Shown here: piece after piece, positions 5,375 through 12,052 of the stretch
How positions within the stretch are numbered: position 1 is the first letter of the stretch
How the letters are laid out: each line of letters begins with the position of its first letter
From: an uncultured Spirochaetaceae bacterium
GTDB taxonomy: Bacteria > Spirochaetota > Spirochaetia > Sphaerochaetales > Sphaerochaetaceae
Direction: 5' to 3'
NCBI GenBank assembly: GCA_947630635.1
Contig: CANRIJ010000038.1
Coordinates: 1 to 12,052, forward strand
Length of the DNA stretch: 12,052 bases
Made by a program: the position numbers and the translations under genes
Notes under the pieces: generated by a model
The model's database searches: none
Seen by the model: only the letters and a program-made list of their open reading frames with translations
Told to the model about the DNA's origin: nothing

Positions 5375-6767
5375 ACCACCCCTCTGGAAGATATTTTCCA
5401 GTCTTTTCAATCATCGTATCCGCAAGGTTCCTCGCATCCTCTTTCGAGAGTCTTTTTGCAACCTGGCTATCCTTTTCAAATGCCTCATAGACAAGATCTC
5501 TATCGCATGTCAAAGCGGCCTTCATTATCCTGTCATGGTTCTCGACAAAGGGCTTAACTAGGCTAAGCACCCCTTCATCTATGCCTCCGCAGGCAACTGG
5601 CTGAATGGAGTCTCTTGTAATTACGGCATTGGTCTCAACAACTGCATCTTCAGGGAGATTGAGTATCTGACGCCATTTATTTGGAAGGTTCATATTTGTA
5701 ACCATGCGGCTAAGACCACATAGCGCCTTTATAATATCAACGCCCTCCTCATCAGTCTTCTCAATGATAAGATTCTCCTCTCCCCTATAGAGCCTATCGC
5801 TTCTCTCAAGTCTCTCTTTGAGATCCTCTCTCCTCCATGATACCGGGGTAAGCACAAAACCCCATGACTCAGCTCTCTCTGGGTCCTTAAGATATATAGT
5901 CCCATCCATGAATTCTGCAAGGTGCCTATCGCCTGCGGCGGCTATAAGCCCATAGCGCCTAAAGAGGTCAAACTTCACTCTATTGGTACATGAGAATGGA
6001 TATCTATTGTAAGCGCCTCCCATCTCGGCAAAGCCGCTCTCAAAGTGCCTATCCGCAAAATCCCTGTAGATAGGAAAGAGATCTGTGCCCTCATAGGATG
6101 CTTTGTCAAACCATGTAAAGTGATTGATGCCGACCACATTGACCATGATCTCTCGCCTATCTATGCTTTTTTCCCCAGTTATCTCCTCCATAATCTCGGC
6201 AAGAAGCTTCTCAGTATGAAAGACCTCATGGCAGCATCCAAAGGCCTTGATTTCCGGAAAAACATGGTAAAGCGTCTTTACGCAGAGCGACATGGGATTT
6301 GTGTAGTTTATAACCCATGCACTTGGCGCATACTCTCTGACTGCAAGGGCTATATCCCTAATCATTGGAAGCGTCCTAAGTGCCCTGATTATGCCACCGA
6401 GCCCCGCAGTGTCGCCAACTGACTGGTAAATCCCATACCTCTCGGGCTCATGCACATCGACTTCCATCTCATCAAAAGTGCCGGGAAGGATCGATATTAC
6501 GACAAAGTCAGCATCCTTAACAGATTCTTCTAGGGAAGATGCTACCTCGTACTTCCATTTGCCCCTTGCCTCTTTTCTTGACTCGGTTCTATTTCCTATG
6601 ACTGCATTCTTCTCAGCTGCACTTCTATCTATATCATAGAGGCTGACCTTTCCCGAGAGGCTCTCTTCACTGGCAAGATCCGCCATTAGAGTCCATGCCC
6701 AATTTCTAGATCCGCCTCCTATATAAGCTATCTTTATATCCTTTGCCCTAGACTCTCTTACTACCAT
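5367..6767 (-). CDS. GH4 family glycosidase with CHEV motif, probable alpha-galacturonidase
   Basis: Start 6767 is chosen because GGAGG lies 6 nt upstream; ATGs at 6773 and 6809 are badly spaced. The 466-residue protein has the N-terminal Rossmann NAD-binding motif YIGGGSRNW (15-23), then NYTNPM (154-159) and GCCHEV with C179-H180-E181-V182, followed by GINHFTW. GH4 enzymes use NAD+ and a divalent metal held by the Cys and His. They act by a redox-elimination route rather than by two carboxylates. The four-residue motif tracks specificity. CHEV marks alpha-galacturonidases of the Bacillus LplD type, which free galacturonate from short pectin oligomers. Length fits the family, and no signal peptide is seen, so it acts on imported oligosaccharides. 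It is 73 bp behind the phosphofructokinase gene with a hairpin between, so its transcription may be partly separate. Specificity is inferred from the motif; another uronide is possible. Confidence 0.9.
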   Translation of the reverse strand: MVVRESRAKDIKIAYIGGGSRNWAWTLMADLASEESLSGKVSLYDIDRSAAEKNAVIGNRTESRKEARGKWKYEVASSLEESVKDADFVVISILPGTFDEMEVDVHEPERYGIYQSVGDTAGLGGIIRALRTLPMIRDIALAVREYAPSAWVINYTNPMSLCVKTLYHVFPEIKAFGCCHEVFHTEKLLAEIMEEITGEKSIDRREIMVNVVGINHFTWFDKASYEGTDLFPIYRDFADRHFESGFAEMGGAYNRYPFSCTNRVKFDLFRRYGLIAAAGDRHLAEFMDGTIYLKDPERAESWGFVLTPVSWRREDLKERLERSDRLYRGEENLIIEKTDEEGVDIIKALCGLSRMVTNMNLPNKWRQILNLPEDAVVETNAVITRDSIQPVACGGIDEGVLSLVKPFVENHDRIMKAALTCDRDLVYEAFEKDSQVAKRLSKEDARNLADTMIEKTGKYLPEGWFK

Positions 6768-6773
6768 ATTCAT

Positions 6774-6778
6774 CCTCC
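6774..6778 (-). promoter_or_regulatory. Ribosome binding site deciding the GH4 start
   Basis: GGAGG on the minus strand ends 6 nt before ATG 6767. It touches ATG 6773 directly and lies well inside the frame that begins at 6809, so 6767 is the best start. Confidence 0.75.
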
Positions 6779-6799
6779 AAAGGCTCTTAGTATGCTTTA

Positions 6800-6833
6800 A
6801 AAAAGGCAAATTTAAGGAGGGCCGAAGCCCTCC
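6800..6833 (-). terminator. Hairpin terminator behind the phosphofructokinase gene
   Basis: On the minus strand GGAGGGC (6833-6827) and GCCCTCC (6822-6816) form a perfect 7-bp stem closed by a TTCG tetraloop, 7 nt after the stop codon. The following TTAAATTTGCCTTTTTT is T-rich, but its T-run begins about 10 nt from the stem, so termination may be partial and let transcription continue into the GH4 gene. Confidence 0.7.
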
Positions 6834-6840
6834 GAACCAA

Positions 6841-8181
6841 CTACTTGTCTTTCTTATTTGTCATCGAGAACGGCTGTCTCGTCTGCTCAAGTACGTCTCG
6901 CCATAGAGAGCCCTCAATATCGACATGGTTTCTGCCATCCACTGCTACCTTGATTGGAAGATATACGAACTGATTATTGACCTGTGATGCAATGCATCTT
7001 GTCATTCCGTTCATAGCTGCATGGACAACGTGAGCTCCAAGCCTTGCACAGTAAATAGAGTCATAGCTATTTGCTGGAGCCGATCTGATTATATATGAGG
7101 GATCGATGTACTTAACTGATGTGGGAATATTCTCCTTTGCAAAGAACTCCTTGATCTTGTTCTTCAGGAATATCCCGATGTCATTGTATTTGACGTTCCC
7201 AGATGCATCCTTCTCTCCAGTATTAGGCACTAGGTTCTGTCCAGCGCCCTCTGCAACGAGAATCACTGCGTGTCCTCTCTCAAGAATTCTCTTCTTGAGA
7301 TTCTCCAGAAATCCATTTGGACCCTCTAGGTCAAAGGGGCTCTCTGGAATAAGACAGAAGTTTACATCTGACTGGGCAAGGGCTGTATGAGCCGCAATGA
7401 AGCCGGACTCTCGACCCATGACCTTCACAAGTCCAATTCCATTTATGGCGGCCTTAGCCTCAACATGTGCGCCTCTTACCGAGGGAACAGCAGTAGCAAC
7501 TGCAGTATCAAAGCCAAATGAGCTGTCAATAAATCTCAAGTCATTGTCAATTGTCTTTGGAACGCCGATAACCGATATCTTGAGACCTCTCTTCTCAATC
7601 TCCTTTCCAATGTCGTCAGCGCCTCTTAGTGTTCCATCGCCGCCGATAGTTATAAGTATATTGATGTTCTGTCTCTCAAGAGTATCAACAATCTCCTCAA
7701 CCTGCTTTCCTCCGCCTCTGGCTGATCCGAGTATGGTTCCGCCCTTCTCCTGAATGTCATCAACCAAATCGGGAGTGAGACTAATTAAAGGCCATGGGGA
7801 ATCTGCCAAGAGTCCCTGATAGCCATACTGAATGCCACTTATTCTCCTGACTCCATATCTATACCAGAAGCATCGAACAACCGCTCTTATAACGTTATTG
7901 AGTCCAGGGCATATTCCACCGCAAGTGCAGATTGCAGCATGAACGTGAGAGGGATTGAAATAGAGCTTCTCTCTGGGACCAGCGAGGACAAGTGTCTCTG
8001 AGTGCTTAGGAGCAATTATGCCATCCTTTGAGACAGCCTCAATTGCATAGAGAATCTTATCATTCTCTGTTACGTAGTCAGCAACTCCATCGCTGTGAAG
8101 CTCAGAGACCCTAATAGGGGATTTGATCTTTGGCTCTCCCAGCCTCTCAACAGTAAAATCGTAGTGCTTCTCCTGTGCCAT
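6841..8181 (-). CDS. pfkA: 6-phosphofructokinase, TP0108-like long form
   Basis: This 446-residue cytoplasmic enzyme converts fructose 6-phosphate to fructose 1,6-bisphosphate in glycolysis. After an N-terminal extension of about 85 residues come CTCGGICPGLNNVIR, TILGSARGG, GGDGT (180-184), GVPKTIDND with K209 and catalytic D212, and MGRESGF. Gly183 matches E. coli Gly104, a mark of ATP use. Lys209 matches position 124, where PPi-dependent enzymes have Lys and E. coli has Gly. This Gly/Lys mix is seen in the long PFK clade that includes the Treponema TP0108, plant and trypanosome ATP enzymes, so ATP is the more likely donor, though PPi is not excluded. AGGAGG lies 8 nt before the ATG. The gene is 61 bp downstream of the aminotransferase, with a possible -10 element in the gap, and a hairpin follows it. 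Gene symbol by function only. Confidence 0.93.
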   Translation of the reverse strand: MAQEKHYDFTVERLGEPKIKSPIRVSELHSDGVADYVTENDKILYAIEAVSKDGIIAPKHSETLVLAGPREKLYFNPSHVHAAICTCGGICPGLNNVIRAVVRCFWYRYGVRRISGIQYGYQGLLADSPWPLISLTPDLVDDIQEKGGTILGSARGGGKQVEEIVDTLERQNINILITIGGDGTLRGADDIGKEIEKRGLKISVIGVPKTIDNDLRFIDSSFGFDTAVATAVPSVRGAHVEAKAAINGIGLVKVMGRESGFIAAHTALAQSDVNFCLIPESPFDLEGPNGFLENLKKRILERGHAVILVAEGAGQNLVPNTGEKDASGNVKYNDIGIFLKNKIKEFFAKENIPTSVKYIDPSYIIRSAPANSYDSIYCARLGAHVVHAAMNGMTRCIASQVNNQFVYLPIKVAVDGRNHVDIEGSLWRDVLEQTRQPFSMTNKKDK

Positions 8182-8189
8182 GACACCGT

Positions 8190-8195
8190 CCTCCT
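8190..8195 (-). promoter_or_regulatory. Strong ribosome binding site of the phosphofructokinase gene
   Basis: A perfect AGGAGG on the minus strand lies 8 nt before ATG 8181. It is the strongest site in the window and fits a highly expressed glycolytic gene. Confidence 0.8.
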
Positions 8196-8211
8196 AAGTT
8201 CTATTGGAAAT

Positions 8212-8217
8212 ATTATA
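8212..8217 (-). promoter_or_regulatory. Candidate -10 element for the phosphofructokinase gene
   Basis: A perfect TATAAT on the minus strand ends 30 nt before the ATG, in the 61 bp gap after the aminotransferase gene. The hexamer 17 nt upstream (AACATC) is a poor -35, so the promoter is only possible. Confidence 0.38.
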
Positions 8218-8242
8218 ATCCTTGAAATCCCATCGATGTTGA

Positions 8243-9541
8243 TTAACCCCAGATTTCCTCTGCAGTCGAGTAGAGAGTATTAATAAGGTCCTCTATATTG
8301 CTCTCCTCTACTGAACAGTATGCCAATCTGATTGTATTTCCGAGGATATTGATAAGTCCGATCTGATGCCTATCGAGCATAATACGCCTAAGCTCCTCAG
8401 CATCTCTTCCATTTGTATCAAAGGCCATGAAATACCCCGAATTGAATGGGTATGGTGTAAGAACCCTGCTTTCTCTGTGGCTCTCAAGAGCCTTCTTGAC
8501 CCTGTTATATCTCCTCTTCATCTCATCAAAGAGAATCTCTTTGTCCCTCTTGTGGTTTTTGCCACTCTTGAAGGCCTTCTTAATAAGAGACTGACCGGGT
8601 CTATCGCAATTGGATACTGTGCATCTTATTGCTCCTAGTGTCTTCTGAACAAGCGCGCCCAGCTCCTCTTTTCCAAGGCCCTTGCCACCATATGTGATAA
8701 AGCCGATTCTGAAGCCCCATACCATCTCTTCCTTGGTTGCAGCATCTCCCTTTACCGCGACGATATTCTCATCTAAGTCCACAAGATACTGAAAGAGCGA
8801 GCACTTCTCGGTCTCAGACTCAAAGAAGAGCCCAAAATATGCGTCATCGCATATTACAAGGATCTTCTTTCCACTCTCTGCAACCTCTTTGAGAGCCTTT
8901 ACTATCCTCTGCATCATCTCTCTTGAGGGGGTATAGCCAGTGGGGTTATTTGGAAAATTCAGGATTATCCTTGCCTTATCGCCCTTAACGCTTAATAGAG
9001 CCTCTTTCATGCCATCGACATTGAAGTCTCCATCTTTGAAGAAGTCAAACTCCCTGAGCTCTGCCCCACATAGATCTCTGAAGATAAGCTCGTAGTTATC
9101 CCAATAGAGATTTGGAAGCACTACCTCATCCCCATCTCCCACAAAGAGATTTGCAATCATGCTTATTCCATGAGTGAGACCTGCGGTAACAAGAGTCTCC
9201 GATATATTCTTTCCCTTTAAAAGAGGATTCTTCTCAAGAATCATATCGTGCCAAAGAGCTCTCAGCTCCTTATCGCCGCCACCTGGAGCATAAGAGAAAA
9301 CCTCACTCTTCTTTAAAGCTCCATCCTTAAACTGGTCATAGATATCAGAGAGGCAAAATGGCTCTCCATTTGTTGTGGCAGCGCCAATTGTGGCATTGTA
9401 TTTCTTTGCCTTCTCTCCAGCCTCATTTGACTGGGCAACTATTCCCTTGGGAAAATACATTCTTTTGCCCTTCTCCGATAGAAGGTCATACACAGCACAC
9501 CCCTTAAGCGTGCTATTGAGTTCTTTGGCAAGTTCGTTCAT
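8243..9541 (-). CDS. PLP-dependent class I/II aminotransferase
   Basis: This 432-residue fold-type I aminotransferase resembles the aspartate aminotransferase-like group common in spirochaetes and Clostridia. Motifs in order: TAGLTHGI (PLP phosphate side), NLYWDNY, NFPNNPTG with Asn199, ICDDAYFG for the Asp/Tyr that hold the PLP ring, AATK(270)EEMVWGFRIGF where K270 is the probable Schiff-base lysine, and TIR(405)LAYCS with the substrate carboxylate-binding Arg. All key residues are present. The likely role is transfer of an amino group between an amino acid and 2-oxoglutarate; the exact amino acid cannot be read from sequence. Start 9541 keeps the expected N-terminus (LAKELN, then RMYFPKGIVAQSNEA), although no clear Shine-Dalgarno precedes it. 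Two AT-rich palindromes lie 70-101 bp upstream and may regulate it. The phosphofructokinase gene follows 61 bp later on the same strand. Confidence 0.93.
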   Translation of the reverse strand: MNELAKELNSTLKGCAVYDLLSEKGKRMYFPKGIVAQSNEAGEKAKKYNATIGAATTNGEPFCLSDIYDQFKDGALKKSEVFSYAPGGGDKELRALWHDMILEKNPLLKGKNISETLVTAGLTHGISMIANLFVGDGDEVVLPNLYWDNYELIFRDLCGAELREFDFFKDGDFNVDGMKEALLSVKGDKARIILNFPNNPTGYTPSREMMQRIVKALKEVAESGKKILVICDDAYFGLFFESETEKCSLFQYLVDLDENIVAVKGDAATKEEMVWGFRIGFITYGGKGLGKEELGALVQKTLGAIRCTVSNCDRPGQSLIKKAFKSGKNHKRDKEILFDEMKRRYNRVKKALESHRESRVLTPYPFNSGYFMAFDTNGRDAEELRRIMLDRHQIGLINILGNTIRLAYCSVEESNIEDLINTLYSTAEEIWG

Positions 9542-9610
9542 AGAGCTGAGTATATGAATTTGGCACTTTTTGAAAAAGACAAAAAGGGGCTTTAAAGAAA
9601 GAAAATGTTT

Positions 9611-9624
9611 AAATTTATAAATTT
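9611..9624. repeat. Perfect AT-only palindrome
   Basis: AAATTTATAAATTT equals its own reverse complement. It directly abuts the neighbouring CTGTTATA palindrome and contains a TATAAA that could serve as a -10 element for the aminotransferase gene on the minus strand. Confidence 0.6.
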
Positions 9625-9642
9625 CTGTTATACATATAACAG
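9625..9642. promoter_or_regulatory. Perfect 8-bp inverted repeat, operator-like (or a weak hairpin)
   Basis: CTGTTATA-CA-TATAACAG is a perfect inverted repeat with a 2-bp centre, ending 1 bp from the permease stop codon. Its dimension fits a dimeric repressor site. With TATAAA 17 bp away as a -10, CTGTTA of this repeat would fall at -35. As RNA it would be a hairpin with a very tight loop and no adjoining T-run, so a terminator role is less convincing. Confidence 0.5.
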
Positions 9643-9643
9643 T

Positions 9644-11227
9644 TTAAGCTGTATAACGTATCTTAATTTTGATTGCAAACCAGAGTGAGATGACATCAAA
9701 GAGGGCAAATAGCAGAGTAAATAGATAGATTGATTTTAAGTAGAAGAGCATGGCTATCATTGGGACTGCCAGGATGACAAGCATGATAAGCGGAGAGAGG
9801 GTTGTTGATATTCCAAAGGCCTTTATTGCCTGATACTCATTCTTCCAATCGTACTTTGGGCACTTGGCGTTGATGATATACATAATCGATATCGATAGAA
9901 TCAGCGCCTCTAGGGGATAGACATAGACAATAAGAATCGAGAGTCCCCTAAGGCCAAGGAGAATCACCGAGAGAGTCGAGGAGATAAGCACAAAGGGGGC
10001 CTCTACTGAAAAGGCAAAGAGCATTCTTGCATAGTTCAGCTTTGAATCCTTTACAGGCAGCGTTGCCAATAGCCATCTGCTCTCACCCTCAAGCGAGACT
10101 GATACTCCTGCTATATTGATAATCGACAAGGGCAGCGAGATCAGAAATGGAAGCATATTCATTACAATGAAGCCCATATGATTTGAATCATCTGGTCTAT
10201 TGTAATGGTTTACTCTGAGGATTATTGGAATTGCCACGATAACCAGGGCTGGAATGAATGTATTGAGAACGTAGTTTGTAGTGGAAAAGTATCTCTTGGC
10301 ATCTTTTTTATAGAGGGCTGAAACTAAGGATCCAGAGCCAAGCTCCACTTTCTGGGCTCTCCTTTTTCTTCCTCCCGAGGCCTGAGAGTTGAGCCTCTCA
10401 TTCAAATCGACAAAGCGCCATGATAAAAGACCGGCGACCAAAAGAAGGAGCGCTACAGCAATAAAGATGAATATCGCCATTAAGAGTATGCTCTCGCCTT
10501 TGACAATGAGGCTTGAGATGTATCCAATGGGGTTAAACCTCGTATAGAAGCCACTCTCTGTCGATAAAATCCTGTAGAGAGCGGGATTGTCGCTCTCTTT
10601 CATATTCATTCCGAATATAAAGGCATAGAGCGGCACTATAAATAGAATGGCCAAAATAGTGTAGAACCACTTCTTTGCCTTTATCTTAGCCACAATAAAG
10701 GAAATAAGAACCCCGAATGCCACAGAGAAGGCCGTAACGAAGGGCGGTATAAACAAGAAGAGAAGCGAAAAGAGCGTGGTCGACAGAATGCTCCCCCCAT
10801 ATTTTGCATAGATGACTATCGATGGAAGCATGATGATTGCAGAAATGGCGTAGTTTAAGGAGAGTATTCCAAACATACGCGAGAGGACTATCGAGGAAGT
10901 CTTAACAGGAAGAGAGAGAACATAGTCCAGATCCTTTCCGCTGAAAATTGATGTGGAGGCCTTTATAACCGTAATCAGAGAGAGGGCACTCACAAGGTAT
11001 GTAGCGACTATGGGGATTATGTCGATATTCCCCAAGACGGCAAAGGTCGAAGCTATGCCATAAGTGACAAAGACGAAGTCTGCAATAAGATATATAAAGA
11101 GAATCGCAATAAGGGCAACTCTCACTTTGCCCTTGGGCCCCTTGTCATGAAGGAGCTTATTAATGCCAAGAAATGAATAGAGCTCAAGCCGGATAAGGGT
11201 AAAAAGGCTACTCTTCGCTTTCGTCAT
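9644..11227 (-). CDS. Large ABC-type exporter membrane protein
   Basis: This 527-residue permease is very hydrophobic, with roughly a dozen predicted helices. A first segment follows a soluble start (MTKAKSSLFTLIRLELYSFLG). The block SGKDLDYVLSLPVKTSSIVLSRMFG (about 95-119) is the cytoplasmic region typical of ABC-2-like exporters, and LEGESRWLLATLPVKDSKLNYARML repeats the same theme in the second half. This pattern, an (E/D)-x-L-x-x-LPV element in each half, fits a fused two-half permease of the ABC exporter type. The gene overlaps the ATPase gene upstream by 20 bp, so the two are translationally coupled and surely partners. Substrate is unknown; such two-gene exporters are linked to drugs, peptides or lipids. 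GAGG touches the ATG directly, so initiation probably relies on coupling. Two palindromes lie just past the stop. Confidence 0.88.
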   Translation of the reverse strand: MTKAKSSLFTLIRLELYSFLGINKLLHDKGPKGKVRVALIAILFIYLIADFVFVTYGIASTFAVLGNIDIIPIVATYLVSALSLITVIKASTSIFSGKDLDYVLSLPVKTSSIVLSRMFGILSLNYAISAIIMLPSIVIYAKYGGSILSTTLFSLLFLFIPPFVTAFSVAFGVLISFIVAKIKAKKWFYTILAILFIVPLYAFIFGMNMKESDNPALYRILSTESGFYTRFNPIGYISSLIVKGESILLMAIFIFIAVALLLLVAGLLSWRFVDLNERLNSQASGGRKRRAQKVELGSGSLVSALYKKDAKRYFSTTNYVLNTFIPALVIVAIPIILRVNHYNRPDDSNHMGFIVMNMLPFLISLPLSIINIAGVSVSLEGESRWLLATLPVKDSKLNYARMLFAFSVEAPFVLISSTLSVILLGLRGLSILIVYVYPLEALILSISIMYIINAKCPKYDWKNEYQAIKAFGISTTLSPLIMLVILAVPMIAMLFYLKSIYLFTLLFALFDVISLWFAIKIKIRYTA

Positions 11228-11936
11228 CCTCTGTAAGCTCCAAGAAAACCTCTTCTAGGCTTTCATCTCCCCTAACCTCATCCATCTTGCCAGATGAGAT
11301 GATCTTGCCGCCCTTTATTATCGATACGGTATCTGAAAGCTTCTCTGCCTGCTCAAGAACATGCGTTGAATAGAAGACTCCGGACCCATCCTCGCATAGG
11401 CTCTTCAAGAGCCCCTTTAAATGGTATGAGCTCTCTGGATCGAGTCCCACAAAAGGCTCATCGAGAATGATAAGCTTGGGCTTATGGAGAAATGCGCCAA
11501 TAAGGGCAAGCTTCTGCCTCATCCCATGAGAGTATGTCGATATCGAGGATGATAGATCGTCTTTAATGGAGAAGAGCGTCGCAAGTCTCTCTATCCTCTC
11601 ATTTCTCTCAGACTTCGAGAGTGAGAAGACATCAGATACAAACCTCAGATACTGCAATCCCGTCATGTAGTTATATAAATCGGGATTATCTGGAACATAT
11701 GATATAAGGCTCTTCACCTCCAATGGCTCGCTCTTAATAGAGTGTCCATCTACGAATATCTCGCCCGAGAAGGATATAAGTCCCACTATTGAGCGAATTG
11801 TAGTGGTCTTACCTGCCCCATTAGGGCCAATGAAGGCATGTATCTCGCCCTCTTCCACATAGAGAGAGATATCATCCACTGCCTTCTTCTTCCCAGGGTA
11901 TTCCTTAGTAAGGTGCTCTATACTCAGCAGTGCCAT
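11208..11936 (-). CDS. ABC transporter ATP-binding protein
   Basis: This 242-residue ATPase energises the permease encoded just downstream. All catalytic elements are visible: Walker A GPNGAGKTT (37-45), Q-loop region near ISYVPDNP, the signature YSHGMRQ (135-141) in the SHGMxQ form common for ABC-2 exporter ATPases, Walker B LIILDEP with D159 and E160, D-loop GLDP, and the switch His192 in STHVLEQ. The C-terminal tail is strongly acidic (LEEVFLELTEDDESEE). The start ATG overlaps the ligA stop as TGATG, and GGAGAG about 10 nt upstream can serve as ribosome binding site. The 3' end overlaps the permease by 20 bp. Size is normal for the CcmA/DrrA-like group. The transported substrate cannot be inferred. 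Confidence 0.95.
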   Translation of the reverse strand: MALLSIEHLTKEYPGKKKAVDDISLYVEEGEIHAFIGPNGAGKTTTIRSIVGLISFSGEIFVDGHSIKSEPLEVKSLISYVPDNPDLYNYMTGLQYLRFVSDVFSLSKSERNERIERLATLFSIKDDLSSSISTYSHGMRQKLALIGAFLHKPKLIILDEPFVGLDPESSYHLKGLLKSLCEDGSGVFYSTHVLEQAEKLSDTVSIIKGGKIISSGKMDEVRGDESLEEVFLELTEDDESEE

Positions 11937-12052
11937 CAGAAAAGCTCTCCGTCCTTTTTTATTAGCTCAGCTCCTATCATATCCAAGAACTCCTCCTCTG
12001 TAACTAGCCGTACTCCTAAGGCCTCTGCCTTCTCCCTCTTTGAGCCACCCCC
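11936..12052 (-). CDS. ligA: NAD-dependent DNA ligase, C-terminal BRCT fragment (5' part outside window)
   Basis: Only the last 38 codons are inside the window; the gene continues past the right edge. The visible tail, starting GGGSKREKAEALGVRLVTEE and ending FLDMIGAELIKKDGELF, matches the end of the BRCT domain of bacterial LigA, where GSKxxKAxxLGVxxxxEEEFxxM(I/L) is characteristic. LigA seals nicks in DNA using NAD+ and is essential in bacteria. The TGA stop shares its A with the ATG of the ABC ATPase gene (TGATG), so the transporter pair probably rides on a ligA transcript. Identification rests on the short tail alone, and another BRCT-ending protein is possible but unlikely. Confidence 0.82.
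   Translation of the reverse strand, partial: GGGSKREKAEALGVRLVTEEEFLDMIGAELIKKDGELF

Noticed and set aside
7106..7753. Open frames on the + strand across the phosphofructokinase gene
   Set aside because: They are antisense shadows of a gene with clear catalytic motifs.
1..12052. CRISPR arrays, tRNA or rRNA genes, riboswitches, insertion-sequence ends
   Set aside because: Reading both strands, I saw no regularly spaced repeats, no cloverleaf-like segments, and no terminal inverted repeats with target duplications.

Overview
The window (about 12 kb, mid-40s % GC by eye) is bacterial. It carries the C-terminus of an NAD-dependent DNA ligase, Shine-Dalgarno sites of the AGGAGG type, and a TP0108-like long phosphofructokinase. 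Gene content fits an anaerobic, carbohydrate-using bacterium: a 2[4Fe-4S] DUF362 protein, a GH4 galacturonidase and the phosphofructokinase. The phosphofructokinase and aminotransferase types suggest Spirochaetota (Sphaerochaeta/Treponema relatives). That placement is inference with low to moderate confidence.

Region 1 (1-2830, + strand) is a tight four-gene operon ending in a strong intrinsic terminator. It reads: DUF362 protein with an inserted double [4Fe-4S] ferredoxin module (5' end outside the window), a double-domain carboxymuconolactone-decarboxylase-like protein, a small cupin, and a second DUF362 protein without the ferredoxin module. The cupin reading frame extends 24 codons upstream of its apparent ATG. 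It is interrupted there by one amber codon, exactly where a conserved Gln is expected, so the gene is either newly broken or read through. The operon looks like a redox or metabolic cassette of unknown substrate.

Region 2 (about 2831-3912) has no intact gene. It contains a decayed RhuM-family pseudogene, visible in three successive frames and with several stops, flanked by sequence I cannot assign. This looks like the scar of an old accessory or mobile insertion.

Region 3 (3913-5374, + strand) holds a MacroD-type macrodomain protein and an eight-helix membrane protein of unknown function. The latter converges on, and overlaps by 8 bp, the GH4 gene on the other strand.

Region 4 (5367-9541, - strand) holds, in transcription order, a class I/II aminotransferase, a 6-phosphofructokinase with its own ribosome binding site and a terminator-like hairpin behind it, and a GH4 enzyme with the CHEV motif typical of alpha-galacturonidases. 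Together they suggest entry of pectin-derived sugars and central carbon metabolism.

Region 5 (9611-12052, - strand) holds the end of ligA, whose stop overlaps the start of an ABC transporter ATPase. The ATPase gene in turn overlaps its large membrane permease gene. Two adjacent AT-rich palindromes lie just after the permease and ahead of the aminotransferase.
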